A stretch of 64,000 nucleotides of DNA from CAYLLN01 sp033762315 (GCA_033762315.1 JANRLS010000264.1:1-64000), one strand, 5' to 3'. Positions 8,550-18,500 are shown, counted from the stretch's first letter. The notes: generated from the sequence alone by a model not told the origin. Made by a program: numbers and translations.

Positions 8550-9388
8550 GTGGCGGAACTCTGGGGAGTCGTGGATTGGGGGACCGTGGTGGACTGGTTG
8601 AGAAGCGCGGGTGGAGAGGAGAAGGTGCAGCGCGACCAGGCGGCGCGGGCCAGAAGTCGCAGATGAGCTAGCGCCGTGCGAACGACGCGCAGCTTGGAGT
8701 GGCCAGTTTGGCGGAGCGTCAGAACCGCCGGGCATTCGACGATGCGCCCGCCCCGTTGATCGACCTGGCAAAGCAATTCCGCGATTCCGACAAAACCGCC
8801 GCTCTTCAGCCGCAAGCCGGCGACCGAGGCGCGGCGATACACGCGAAAGCAACTGGTATAGGTATGCAGCTTGTTGCGGAGCACGAGCCGGTAGAGCCGC
8901 GACGCGAGCTTGGAAATCGCCAGCCGCCAGGGCGGAACGCCGGCGACGCGCCCCCGCGGGTGATAAGGAGATGCCACCACCACATCCACGCCGTCGGTCA
9001 AAAGCGGCAGCAACAGGGTTAGTTGCCGTGGGGCATAGGTGCAATCGGCATCGATGGAGGCAACGATTTCGGAGCGGGTCTGGGCAATTCCGGTGGCAAT
9101 CGCCGCCGCGATGCCTTGATTGCGATCGTGGCGGATCAGCCGCACATCGGCCGCGCCGCCGAAGTATTCCGCCATGAGCCGCCAGGTGTCGTCAGTGCTG
9201 CCATCATCCACCAGCAGAAACTCAGCGCGGTAGTGGCCGGCCAGGACGGTACGCAAGTCGTTCAGGGCGGCGGCCAGTTGCGGGAGCGACTCGGCCTCGT
9301 TGTAGCACGGGACGACGACCGCAATCCTCGGGCAAGTTGAGCTTGCGGCCAGGGCAGAGTTTATCGAGCTGGAAAGCAGCGAAGACAC
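8546..9388 (-). CDS. Family 2 glycosyltransferase (DPM1/polyprenyl-phosphate type)
   Basis: 280 residues with a GT-A fold: RIAVVVPCYNEAESLPQL, FLLVDDGSTDDTW, HDRNQGIAAAIATGI and SIDADCTYAP (the DxD). Short length and sequence style match dolichol-phosphate mannosyltransferase-like enzymes. No long C-terminal membrane domain is present. The last 20 residues are a Gln/Ser/Thr/Pro tail (TTVPQSTTPQS) encoded by short DNA repeats of the kind found in planctomycete intergenic regions, so the tail is probably a late addition. Its stop overlaps the aminotransferase start. Confidence 0.87.
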   Translation of the reverse strand: MSSLLSSSINSALAASSTCPRIAVVVPCYNEAESLPQLAAALNDLRTVLAGHYRAEFLLVDDGSTDDTWRLMAEYFGGAADVRLIRHDRNQGIAAAIATGIAQTRSEIVASIDADCTYAPRQLTLLLPLLTDGVDVVVASPYHPRGRVAGVPPWRLAISKLASRLYRLVLRNKLHTYTSCFRVYRRASVAGLRLKSGGFVGIAELLCQVDQRGGRIVECPAVLTLRQTGHSKLRVVRTALAHLRLLARAAWSRCTFSSPPALLNQSTTVPQSTTPQSSAT

Positions 9389-9451
9389 GGCGGTTTGGGC
9401 AAGATGCGGGCTGGCGTGTGTGAGAGCGCCGGCGACTTGTTTTTTTGTCTT

Positions 9452-10993
9452 CTAGCGGGGATTGGCGGGAACCGCGTCCCCCCGACGCGGTCGAATTGGG
9501 GCGGGAGCGAGGGCCGGTTCGCGTGCCGCGACGGTCGTCGCAGCGCGGGCGGGGTTCGTTGAACGCGATCGTTCGGCAAGCAAGGCGACACCGAAGCTGA
9601 GGCCAACGGCCGCCAACAGCCCCAGGGCCAAGGTGGCTTTGGGACTGGGGTTGGCCGGAGTGAGCGACAGGGACGGCGGCTGCATGAGGACGAGGCTCGA
9701 AATTTTGGCGTTGTGGATTTCGCTGTCGATCCGGGCGAGCTCGGCACTTTCGGCATAGCGGCGATAAGCCAGCCGGGCGAGCTCGATTTCGCGTTCCAAA
9801 CTGACGAGTTGGACTTCGTGTTCGTTGATCTTCTTGAGCGACTCCTTGCCGGTGGCGATTTTGTCCGACAGCGAGGCGGTTTGGGCGTCCAGAGCGACGA
9901 GCGCGGCCTCTTTTTCCTGCAGAGCAAGCTCCGCGGCCTGACGGACTGGATTCACTCCCTTGGTCGATTGCGTGGTGTGCTCCTCCTTCTCGACAAGCTG
10001 TCGGGCCTCGGCGATCTGGCTGCGAATCTGAATGAGTAGCGGGGCATTATCGAGCAGCTTGGAGGCCAGCTCCTTTTCCTTGACCTCCAGCTCGTAGAGC
10101 TTTTCGCGCATCGAGAGGCGGGGGGTATTGGGCTGCCCCGTGGTCAATTCCGACACGATCATTGCCGGCGAATCGAGCAGTTGCTTGCGGCGACGCTCGA
10201 TTTCGGCCCGCGTGGCATCGCGCTCGGCTTGAGCTTTCAAGAGGTCCGCTTCGAGATTGCCAATTTGCTCCAGTTGAATTTCGCGCTGCGAAGTGAGCGA
10301 AGCGAGACCGGTCGAATCCTTGAGGTGGCGCAGCTCCTCTTCCTTGTCGGCCAAATCTTGACGCAGCACGTTGGACTGACGGTCGAAGAACTCCAGCGAC
10401 CCGCTGGTGCGGTTGACGCGCAAATGCTCTTCCTGAGCGAATTGCACGAGCGATTCGAGCAGGTCGCGCGCCAGCTCGGCACTGCCGCTTTCATAGGCCA
10501 GCGCGATCACGCTCGTCTTCTTGCCGGTGGTCAGCTTAAGCGACTCTTGAAAGGCCAGAATCGCCTTGTCGCGAATGCTATAAACCCGCAGCGGGTTGAG
10601 ATTTACGTCATTCAGAAAGCTCAAGCGGTCGGCCAGCGATGGGCCGGCATTCGGGTCGCGCTCCAGCACCATCGCGGGAGTGAACTTATCGACGACCTTT
10701 TCCGCCAGCACCCGGCTGGTAAGCAACTCTTCGACGGCGGCGATTTCGGTCTCGCGGCTGTCGGTGACGGCCACGAACTGACCGGTCGTCGCGGTCGGGT
10801 CCAAATGCGTGCTTTCGCGGCCGACGGGCACGAACAGCTTGGCCTCAGAGACGAAAGTTCGCGGAGCCAGCGAAAGGTAGGCCAGCGTCAGTCCAATCAC
10901 GGCGGTCCCCGTCAGCAGCATTTTTCCCTTATGACGCCAACAAAGCCGAGGCAGATCCAGGCCGGGGGAGTCGAGGTGATCGAGACTTTCCAT
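9452..10993 (-). CDS. Wzz/GumC-type polysaccharide chain-length determinant
   Basis: 513 residues. One transmembrane helix near the N-terminus (residues about 25-45, MLLTGTAVIGLTLAYLSL) is followed by the Wzz segment FVSEAKLFV, a long periplasmic coiled coil (residues about 190-420, rich in E, K, L, Q) with the GNVR-like stretch YRRYAESAELARID, and a second helix near the C-terminus (ATLALGLLAAVGLSFGVALL). No tyrosine-kinase domain is fused. It should control chain length and export of the polymer. It is the first gene of the minus-strand operon. No Wzx flippase or Wzy polymerase gene is visible in the window. Confidence 0.88.
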   Translation of the reverse strand: MESLDHLDSPGLDLPRLCWRHKGKMLLTGTAVIGLTLAYLSLAPRTFVSEAKLFVPVGRESTHLDPTATTGQFVAVTDSRETEIAAVEELLTSRVLAEKVVDKFTPAMVLERDPNAGPSLADRLSFLNDVNLNPLRVYSIRDKAILAFQESLKLTTGKKTSVIALAYESGSAELARDLLESLVQFAQEEHLRVNRTSGSLEFFDRQSNVLRQDLADKEEELRHLKDSTGLASLTSQREIQLEQIGNLEADLLKAQAERDATRAEIERRRKQLLDSPAMIVSELTTGQPNTPRLSMREKLYELEVKEKELASKLLDNAPLLIQIRSQIAEARQLVEKEEHTTQSTKGVNPVRQAAELALQEKEAALVALDAQTASLSDKIATGKESLKKINEHEVQLVSLEREIELARLAYRRYAESAELARIDSEIHNAKISSLVLMQPPSLSLTPANPSPKATLALGLLAAVGLSFGVALLAERSRSTNPARAATTVAAREPALAPAPIRPRRGDAVPANPR

Positions 10994-11443
10994 GAGGCGA
11001 ACTCGAATTCAGCAGGCGAACATGCGGCAACCGGCAACATCTCGTGGCGGAAAGGGGAGGGCTTCCGTAGCTCTCAGCCTAATTGCTGGAACGGTGGCTG
11101 CCTAGCATTTGGGGAGGTCCGGTCGGTGGGGCCGTTACTAGTGGAAAAACTTATAACGGTTGTTCCTAGTATAACAGCAAATGGAGTGCCGCGAGTCCCA
11201 GGGAACTGGAATAAGGCGAATAAACGGCCTCCATCCGCATTGGCCGATGGAACCTTAAACAAAAAAACGCTCCAATAGGGGGGATCGCCGAAATGTGCCG
11301 GCTTGGCCTTGAATTTGTGCATACCCCATTTGCAGTGTCTGTAATTGAGGCAAGCGCCTTGTCCGGCCGGGGTGTGCAGGGGGTGTGTCACGGGGTATTT
11401 TGATGATCGAATGGTCGTGTAACTCAGCGCGAGGACTCGTATC
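10994..11443. other. Divergent intergenic region with an inverted repeat upstream of the polysaccharide operon
   Basis: No gene is visible in 450 bases between the minus-strand operon and the plus-strand DUF1080 gene. An inverted repeat CCGTTA-N16-TAACGG lies at 11132-11159, with a nearby ACTAG/CTAGT pair (11137-11170), in the only AT-rich part of the gap. This is a reasonable place for the operon promoter or an operator, but no -35/-10 pair close to consensus could be fixed. Confidence 0.35.
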
Positions 11444-12085
11444 ATGCGACATCGGCTGGCAATTTTCCTGGTGATTGTGCTGTCGCGAGGGCTCGTCGCG
11501 GCCGAAGGGGAAACGGGCTTTACGACGCTGTTCGACGGCAAGTCGCTCGCGGGCTGGGAAGGAAACAAAGAGGTCTTTCGCGTCGAAGATGGAGCCATCG
11601 TAGGGGGCTCGCTAACGGGGAAAGTCGCCCACAACGAATTTCTCTGCTCGACCAAGGAATACGGCGACTTCGAGCTGCGGCTGTCGGCCCGCCTGGTTGG
11701 CAAGGGAGAAAACGCGGGGGTGCAGTTTCGCAGCGCCCGGATTCCGAATCATTTCGAGGTCATTGGCTATCAGTGCGACATGGGGCAAGCCCAGGGAAAG
11801 TCGATTTGGGGCGCGCTCTACGATGAATCGCGCCGCCGCAAGTTTCTCGTACAGGGAGACGCGGAAAAGCTGGCTCAAACGGTAAAGGCCGGCGACTGGA
11901 ACGAGCTGGTGATTCGCTGTGAAGGTGCGCGGGTGCGAATTTGGGTGAATGGCCTGGCCACCGTCGATTACACCGAGGAAGACAGCACGGTGGCCCGCCG
12001 GGGAGTGATTGCCCTGCAAATTCATGGGGGTGAGCCGGCTGAGGCGTCGTACAAAAACATCCGCCTTCAGGAACTGGGGAAATAG
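11444..12085 (+). CDS. Secreted DUF1080 (3-keto-disaccharide hydrolase-like) protein
   Basis: 213 residues with a signal peptide (MRHRLAIFLVIVLSRGLVAA) and one DUF1080 domain: FTTLFDGKSLAGWEG, VEDGAIVGG, FELRLSARL, GVQFRSARI, a central WGALYDE and NGLATVDYTEED. The fold is a concanavalin-like jelly roll; characterised members hydrolyse 3-keto-glycosides. A GAGG lies 9 bases before the ATG. The gene ends two bases before the HAD gene. Planctomycetes carry many paralogues, so the substrate cannot be assigned. Confidence 0.9.
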   Translation: MRHRLAIFLVIVLSRGLVAAEGETGFTTLFDGKSLAGWEGNKEVFRVEDGAIVGGSLTGKVAHNEFLCSTKEYGDFELRLSARLVGKGENAGVQFRSARIPNHFEVIGYQCDMGQAQGKSIWGALYDESRRRKFLVQGDAEKLAQTVKAGDWNELVIRCEGARVRIWVNGLATVDYTEEDSTVARRGVIALQIHGGEPAEASYKNIRLQELGK

Positions 12086-12087
12086 GC

Positions 12088-12705
12088 GTGGCGCGGCCGT
12101 TTCTGATGTTCGACATGGGGGCGGTGCTGCTTGGCTTTTCGCACGAGCGGATGGCTTCGCAAATGGGGGGCGTCGCGGGAATTTCACCGGCACGGGCGTG
12201 GCAGATTCTCTTCGGCGGCGATCTGAACGAGCGCTTCGAGCGGGGGGATTTGACTCCACCGCAGTTTCTCGACGAGTTCTGCCGCGATGCCGGCAGCAAC
12301 CCCAATCGCGGCGACCTCGCCGAGGCCGCCAACGACATTTTTTGGATCTTTCCGCAAATGGTGGCGATGATCGGGCATTTGCGGTCGGCGGGCTACCGGC
12401 TGGGGATTCTGTCGAACACCAATAGCGCCCACTGGGACTATGTCACGGCACGATACTCGTATTTGACGACCCTGTTTCACGTCCATTGCACCAGCTTTGG
12501 TCTGCGTTCGCTCAAGCCGGCGGTCGAGATTTATGAGGCCGCGGCCCGGCGGGCGGGAGTTGCCCCCACCGATGTCTTCTATGTCGACGACCGGGCCGAC
12601 AACATTGCTGGAGCGCGGCGGGCGGGGTACGACGCGGTGGTGTTTACCAATCCCCCCGCCTTGGCCCGGGAGCTTTTGAGGCGGCGAATCTTGGCGAATT
12701 ATTGA
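12088..12705 (+). CDS. HAD-superfamily hydrolase (subfamily IA)
   Basis: 205 residues, GTG start two bases after the DUF1080 stop, so the two are probably co-translated. Motif I is FLMFDMGAVLLGF (nucleophile Asp9; the usual second Asp is replaced, as in the FDxGGV-type subgroup), motif II is ILSNTNSAHW, motif III Lys is in SLKPAVEIYEAA and motif IV is VFYVDDRADNIAGARRAG. This is a phosphatase-like haloacid dehalogenase with an alpha-helical cap. An internal ATG at 12106 would cut off the nucleophile and was rejected as start. Substrate unknown. Confidence 0.85.
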   Translation: MARPFLMFDMGAVLLGFSHERMASQMGGVAGISPARAWQILFGGDLNERFERGDLTPPQFLDEFCRDAGSNPNRGDLAEAANDIFWIFPQMVAMIGHLRSAGYRLGILSNTNSAHWDYVTARYSYLTTLFHVHCTSFGLRSLKPAVEIYEAAARRAGVAPTDVFYVDDRADNIAGARRAGYDAVVFTNPPALARELLRRRILANY

Positions 12706-12797
12706 CCTGCCCCTGTTAGCGCAACGCCAATCCCACGGTAGAGTTAGGTGAGATTGTGAAATCCGTCACAAGCCTGCAATCATCCGGCGGTTGAGCC

Positions 12798-13208
12798 ATG
12801 CCCATCGTCAAGTTCGTCAAGGAAAAGAAGGAAATCGAAGTTGCCGACGGCGCGAACCTCCGTGCCGAAGCGGTCAAGGCGGGCATCAATCTGAATCAGG
12901 GGCTCAATGGCATTGGCGCCTCGATCAATAAGTTCGCCAACTGCAATACGATGAGCTTCGGACTCTGCGGCGGCTTTTGCGGCACCTGCCGGGTGTTGGT
13001 GACCAAGGGCATGGACAACACCAACAAGCTGACGTTGCGGGAGTGGCTCAAATTCAAGACGGTGCTCACTCCCGATCCGGTCCCCGCGCTCGCGTATGTC
13101 GGGCACGAAGAAACGATGCGGCTCGCCTGTTGCACCACGGTTCATGGCGACATCGAGGTGGAAAGCGGTCCGGAAGTGAACCTGTTCGGCGAGAATTTCT
13201 TCTCGTAG
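12798..13208 (+). CDS. 2Fe-2S ferredoxin-like protein with unusual cysteine spacing
   Basis: 136 residues, beginning MPIVKFVKEKKEIEVADGANLRAEAVKAGI, the beta-grasp start of plant-type ferredoxins. Cysteines appear in NCNTMSFGLCGGFCGTCRVLV and, 60 residues on, in LACCTTVHGDI. Plant-type ferredoxins have C-x4-C-x2-C; here the spacing next to CGTC is C-x3-C-x2-C, with an extra Cys nine residues earlier. A cluster is still likely, but its ligands need care. It is probably a cytoplasmic electron carrier. The gene is followed 73 bases later by the PII gene. Confidence 0.8.
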   Translation: MPIVKFVKEKKEIEVADGANLRAEAVKAGINLNQGLNGIGASINKFANCNTMSFGLCGGFCGTCRVLVTKGMDNTNKLTLREWLKFKTVLTPDPVPALAYVGHEETMRLACCTTVHGDIEVESGPEVNLFGENFFS

Positions 13209-13281
13209 CAAGCACGCCGGGTTATGCTTGGGGGATGACCCCATCCCCGTTGTCTTCGCACTATTCGCCGGAATTGGGGCG

Positions 13282-13620
13282 ATGAAGCAAATCCTCGCGA
13301 TCGTCCGGCCGCATGTGGCCGAGAAGGTGGTGGAAGCCCTTCGCCGGGCGCCCGTCGAGGCGTTAACGGTGCGCGAAGTGAAAGGCTACGGTCGGCAGAA
13401 GGATTATCTCGATCAATATGGCCAGTCGGAATTTGCCTTGGCCTTTTTGCCGAAGGTGGAGATTTCGCTGTGGGTGGACGATGCCCGCGTCGAGGAAGTC
13501 GTCACCCGGATCGGCGAGCACGCCCGCACCGGCCGCATGGGGGACGGCAAAGTGATCGTTTTGCCCGTGGCCAAGTTTCAGCAGGTAATTGACATTGCCG
13601 CGACGCCAACCAAGCGCTAA
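13282..13620 (+). CDS. P-II family nitrogen regulatory protein lacking the uridylylation tyrosine
   Basis: 112 residues from MKQILAIVRPH, the length of GlnB/GlnK. Family signatures are EVKGYGRQK, FLPKVEISLWV and ARTGRMGDGKVIVLPV. In the T-loop the residue matching Tyr51 of GlnB is Phe (DQYGQSEFALAF), so PII uridylylation at that site is not possible, while Tyr46 is kept. PII proteins sense ATP/ADP and 2-oxoglutarate and bind targets such as AmtB or N-acetylglutamate kinase. No amtB or glnA lies nearby; the cyanophycin synthetase gene is 41 kb away in the window. Confidence 0.9.
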   Translation: MKQILAIVRPHVAEKVVEALRRAPVEALTVREVKGYGRQKDYLDQYGQSEFALAFLPKVEISLWVDDARVEEVVTRIGEHARTGRMGDGKVIVLPVAKFQQVIDIAATPTKR

Positions 13621-13712
13621 CGCTCGTGCGTCAGAGATGGCGCTCAGTGGCCGATGATTAGAAGTCCAACCCTTGGCCGCGGTACCCCGGGCCGGACCGC
13701 GAAAACGATTCC

Positions 13713-13772
13713 CCTTTCGCGATTTCGCTCTTTCGTGTTTTCGCGATTCTCCCCCGGAAAGATCGCGAAAGG
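13713..13772. repeat. Perfect 11-bp inverted repeat in the PII-nagA gap
   Basis: CCTTTCGCGAT at 13713-13723 is matched by ATCGCGAAAGG at 13762-13772, separated by 38 bases that themselves carry TTTCG/CGCGA words. This kind of TTTCGCGA-rich element recurs in planctomycete intergenic DNA and looks like a degenerate REP-like unit. It lies 33-150 bases after the PII stop and could also act as a transcript end. Confidence 0.5.
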
Positions 13773-13895
13773 ACGAAAATACGCCAGCGGCCAGGCCCCG
13801 GATGTCGCGGGTGGCCACGGTCATCGGCCCACGCGGGCCAGGCAAGGGGAAGTTCGTCGCCCCAGCGGAGCGACCGGAGAATTTTGTCGCGGGAC

Positions 13896-13924
13896 TTGAC
13901 ACGGCTCGGCAGAATGTGTACAAT
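13896..13924 (+). promoter_or_regulatory. Consensus sigma-70-like promoter (TTGACA-17-TACAAT)
   Basis: TTGACA at 13896-13901 and TACAAT at 13919-13924 are separated by exactly 17 bases, five of six matching at -10 and six of six at -35. The downstream bases up to 14352 hold no open frame, so the transcript is either a separate small RNA or a 420-base leader of nagA. In a GC-rich genome such a match is unlikely to arise by chance. Confidence 0.65.
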
Positions 13925-13930
13925 TATACA

Positions 13931-14352
13931 AAATGGCGGTTGCGAGTTGCATCGGTCGGCGCTCTTTTTCAAGTTGGTTGTAACGATTCGCGGAAGCGGT
14001 TTCCCTAAGGGTCGAACTGCCGGCGGCAAGTGGCGAGCGGGTTCTCGAAATCCCTTGTAACTATAGTAACCGCGACCGCATTCGCCCGACGATAAGCCGC
14101 ACAAGTGGCTGCTGGATAACGACTTGCGACGTGAAGGCAAAAATGGCGCAGGCGATCTCTCGATTAGCTTATTGCCCGCCCCGGACCGATCCCATCGGCC
14201 GCCCGTGACCCCAACGCCAGCCAACGCAACGTTCGCCGACCAGCGAGGCTGCTCCCCCGCCGGCGCGCCGGGCTTTTGGGTTGCTCGCGGGGATTGACAC
14301 GCCGGCGGCGGGGACGCCCAAATAGAAGGCCGTACCCTCCCGGAGCTTCTCC
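13931..14352 (+). other. Untranslated stretch downstream of a strong promoter (possible small RNA or long leader)
   Basis: This 420-base stretch has no supported coding frame. It contains several self-complementary words, including a CCGGCGCGCCGG palindrome followed by a short T run at 14260-14276. I compared it by eye with the hallmark motifs of RNase P RNA, tmRNA and SRP RNA and found none. A small RNA is a possibility, not a call. Confidence 0.3.
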
Positions 14353-15510
14353 TTGCTCACGTTCGCCGCACGCCGCTACGACACGCTGCGCCCAGTTCGG
14401 ATTTCCATCGCCGACGGCCGCATCACCCGAATCGAGCCCGCTGCCGAAGCGCCGGGCCTCGCGCTCGTCGCGCCGGGCTTTGTCGATCTGCAAATCAACG
14501 GCTATGGCGGGATCGAGTTCAACGATCCGAAGCTGACTGTCGATATGGCGCGGCAGGCGGCCCTGTCGCAAGACGCGTTCGGAGTGACGGCGTATTTGGC
14601 CACGCTGACGACCGACAGCCACGCGGTCTTGCGGCATGGCCTGGCGACGATCGCGCGAGCGATTCGCGAATTCCCCGAAGTGGCCGCCCGCATTCCGGGC
14701 ATTCATCTGGAGGGACCTTTTCTGTCGCCCGACGATGGTCCCCGCGGCGCGCATCCGCGGCAGCACATTCGCCCTCCCGATTGGCGCGAGTTCCGCGAAC
14801 TACAAGACGCCGCCGAGGGAAAAATCAAGCTGCTGACGATTTCGCCCGAATATGACGGGTCGATTGAGGTGATCCGCCGCGCGGCCGACGGCGGCGTTTT
14901 AGTCGCCATTGGCCATACCAAAGCGACCAGCGACCAGATCAAGGCTGCCGTCGATGCGGGGGCGCGGATGAGCACGCATTTGGGAAATGGTGCCCATCCG
15001 CAGATTCGCCGCCATCCGAATTACATTTGGGACCAACTGGCCGACGACCGCCTCGTCGCCTGCCTGATTACCGACGGCCACCATCTGCCGCCGGCGGTCA
15101 TCCAATCGATGATTCGTGCCAAAACGCCACGGCGCGTGGTGCTGGTCAGCGACATCACCGGCATGGGCGGGATGCCACCGGGTCGCTATCAAACGGGCCT
15201 TGGCGAGTTGGAAGTGCTGGCGAGCGGCAAGCTGGTGCCGGCCAGCAACCCCGAAATTCTGGCGGGGGCTTCGCTGCCGATCCACGTGTGCGTGGCAAAC
15301 GTACTGCGATTTGGCGACGTGAGTTTAGCCACCGCCATCGACATGGCCGCGGTGCGTCCGGCGGAGCTGATCGGACTGGCAGGTCACACCCTCGACACGG
15401 GCGCTCCCGCGAATCTCGTGCTGTTCGAGTTGCCAACATCCGCCGCGCCGGATCGGCTGGTGATTCGGGCGACCGTGAATGGCGGAGCGCTGGTGTTTGG
15501 CGTGGCGTGA
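14353..15510 (+). CDS. nagA: N-acetylglucosamine-6-phosphate deacetylase
   Basis: 385 residues, TTG start seven bases after GGAG. The amidohydrolase fold shows PGFVDLQINGYGG, HLEGPF, a GHTKA motif, MSTHLGNG, TDGHHLP and VSDITGMGGMP (catalytic Asp). The enzyme removes the acetyl group of GlcNAc-6-phosphate in amino-sugar recycling. No nagB or transporter gene is adjacent. It converges on the PSD1-type gene with only 33 bases between stops. The sequence is full length and shows no missing catalytic element that I can see. Confidence 0.93.
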   Translation: MLTFAARRYDTLRPVRISIADGRITRIEPAAEAPGLALVAPGFVDLQINGYGGIEFNDPKLTVDMARQAALSQDAFGVTAYLATLTTDSHAVLRHGLATIARAIREFPEVAARIPGIHLEGPFLSPDDGPRGAHPRQHIRPPDWREFRELQDAAEGKIKLLTISPEYDGSIEVIRRAADGGVLVAIGHTKATSDQIKAAVDAGARMSTHLGNGAHPQIRRHPNYIWDQLADDRLVACLITDGHHLPPAVIQSMIRAKTPRRVVLVSDITGMGGMPPGRYQTGLGELEVLASGKLVPASNPEILAGASLPIHVCVANVLRFGDVSLATAIDMAAVRPAELIGLAGHTLDTGAPANLVLFELPTSAAPDRLVIRATVNGGALVFGVA

Positions 15511-15543
15511 TTGCGGCTACCGCATCGCTTGGCCGAAGCGACA

Positions 15544-18500
15544 CTACTTATTCAGCACTTCGTCCAAATTGAGCAGTTCATTCGCCAGCATCGTCCAGGC
15601 GGCGAGCAATGCCGGGTCAATCGCCGCATCGGCCTTGGAGTCTCCTTCGGAGATCAGCTTCTTGGCGTCGTCGGGATGGGCCTGATAATAGGCCAACAAA
15701 TCGGCGAGCGACTGGCGGACGATCGTTAGCTCAGCGGCCCGCAGCGGCCGGCAGAGGAGGCGCTTGGCGAGCAAATCGAGCCGGTCGTCGTCTTTCTCGC
15801 CCGCTGTGAGGATCGTGCGTTGAGCCAGGTTGCGGGCCGCTTCGACGAACTGCACGTCGTTCAGCGTCACCAGCGCCTGCAGCGGCGTATTGGTCCGTTC
15901 GCGGCGGACGGCACAGGTCTCGCGATTGGGGGCGTTGAAGATTTCCATCGAAGCGGGAGGAGCGGCCCGCTTCCAGAAGGTATAGAGGCTGCGGCGATAG
16001 AGCCCTTCCCCGGTGTCGCGCTTGTAGTCGCGGGTGTTGCTGCCGATCATCGCGACCGCCTCCCAAACGCCATCGGGCTGATAGGGGCGCACGCTCGGCC
16101 CGCCAATTTTGGGGACCAACAGGCCGCTGATCGACAGGGCATAGTCGCGGAGCATTTCGCCATCCATCCGATAGCGCGGCCCGCGCGAAAGGAGCCGATT
16201 TTGCAGGTCTTTCTCGCGCTTCTCCGGCGTGACGATCGCCGCCTGCCGATAGGTGGCGCTCGTCACGAGCAGCTTGAAGAACCGCTTGACGTCCCAATGT
16301 TCGCGGAACTCGATGGCCAGCCAATCGAGCAATTCGGGGTGGCTTGGCAGCTCGCCGGTGACGCCAAAATCGCCGCTCGTGCGCACGAGGCCAGTGCCAA
16401 ACAGCTCTTGCCAGAAGCGATTGACGGTGACGCGGGCGGTCAGCGGATTTTCGGGGGCCAGCAGCCACTTCGCCAGGCCGAGCCGATTGCGCGGCTCCCC
16501 CTCGGCAAGCGGCGGCAAGAAGGCGGGGGTCGCGGGTTTGACGGGGTCGCGGCGCTTGTCGTATTCCCCCCGAAACAGCACGAACGCGGCAGCCTCGCTC
16601 GAACGCTCGTTCATCACATGCGCCACCGTGCCGCGAGCCTTGATTTGCACCTCTTCCTGCTGCAGGGTCTTGAGCTGGGCGTCGAGCTCGCGGCTGGGCT
16701 GGTCGAGCGTGGTGAGCCACCAGTCGAAGATTTTGTCCTTCTCGCCGGCGGTGCGCTGGTCGGCGGCTTTGGCGAGCAGGTCCTCGACTTGATCGATTCG
16801 GGCGAGTTGCTCGGCCTCTTGCGGCGAGAGGCTGCGCGAGAAAAACCGCAAGTCTTGCAGCGTGATCGCCGACAACCGACTGGTGTCGTGCCGCTGTCCC
16901 AGCTTGAGGGGCACCGTGGTGTTGGTGGTCCCTTGCAACTTATCGGCATGGATAGTCACGGGCTGCGGCTTGCCGTTGTAATAGACCTTGACGCCATCGG
17001 CCTTTTTCGAGCCATCGTAGGTGACGGCGATGTGCGTGAACTCGCGGGGATTGAGAGGGGTTTGGCAAACGACCTTGAGGGCGTCGTCCGGCCATTTGTG
17101 GACGAGGTGCATGCCGATCTTGTCGCCATCGAGCCAGACATCCCAGCCGCGATGTTCGTTTTTGTCGTCCAGGCGGGCCAAGACCGCGCCGGTTTGGCCG
17201 CGGCGGCCGAGCGACAGCCACACGCTGCAAGAGAAGGCTTGTTCGGCGGCGAAATCTCCCACGTCGGCCAGCTCGACCGCCGCCGGACCGGGCTGCAATG
17301 ACAGTGCCTTGGCCCCATTGCGACCGGCGACCCACGAGACCCCTTCCGCCGCCACTTCGCGTTCTTCCTCCGCGACAACCCCGTGGAGCGTCTTTCCTTT
17401 GCCCTCGGTCAGAGCGAATCGTACCGTTTCATCGCGCGGGACCAGCTCCCGCAGTTGCTCGTGCTCGAAAGCCGCCAGCCAGGCGTCGAAATCGCCCCGA
17501 GCGGCGGCGCGGCGAGCCTCGAATTGCCCGCGAATCTCGGCGATTTTTCCCTGCAGCGCGTCGAAAATCGGCCGGTCCGCCATGCTCGGAACCGTGATGA
17601 TCGGGGGCGTATCCTTGATATTGCCATCCTTGGCCGCTTGCGTGGTGTTGTTGAAAAAAGCGGACAGCTCGTAAAACTCGCGCTGCGTGAGCGGGTCGAA
17701 TTTGTGGTCGTGGCACACCGCGCAGCCGGCGGTCAGACCGAGCCACGTTTGGGCGGTCGTTTCGGTCCGGTCGCGGGCATACAGGACGATATACTCCTCG
17801 TCGATGATTCCCCCCTCGTTCGTCGTGATGTTGCAGCGATTGAACCCCGATGCGACCTTTTGCTCAAGCGTCGCATTCGGCAGCAAATCGCCCGCCAATT
17901 GCTCGATGGTGAACTGGTCGAATGGCAAATTGCGGTTTAACGCCCCGATGACCCATTCGCGATACGACCACATTTCGCGGTAGTTGTCGAAATGAATGCC
18001 ATGCGTGTCGGCATAGCGGGCGGCGTCGAGCCAATAGCGGCCCCGATGCTCGCCCCATTGCGGCGATTCAAGCAGTTTATCGACCAGCTTTTCATAGGCA
18101 TTGTCGGCCGTGTCGTTCACGAACGCCTCGACAACCTCGGGGGTCGGCGGCAGGCCGGTCAGATCGAGCGACAGCCGGCGGGCCAGCGTGCGGCGGTCGG
18201 CTTCCGGGGCGGGAGTCAGGCCGGCCTGTTCCAGCCTGGCGAGAATGAACTGGTCGATTGGATTTCGCCCCCAGGCGGCGTTTTTGACGGCCGGCGGCGC
18301 GGGGCGCGTCGGCGGAATCAGCGACCAGTGCGGCTCATACTCGGCCCCTTCGGCGATCCACCGGCGGAGCGTCTCCTTTTGGGCGGCGGAAAGCGACTTT
18401 TTCGTGGCCGGCGGAGGCATCACCTGCTTTGGATCGGCTGAAAGCACCCGCTCGATGAGCGTGCTCGCCTCCGGCTTGCCCGGCTCGAAGGCCGCCGATT

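Noticed and set aside
13654..14224. Several short frames on both strands between the PII gene and nagA
   Set aside because: All are Arg/Pro-rich, overlap the inverted repeat or the promoter, and have no ribosome site or recognisable domain.
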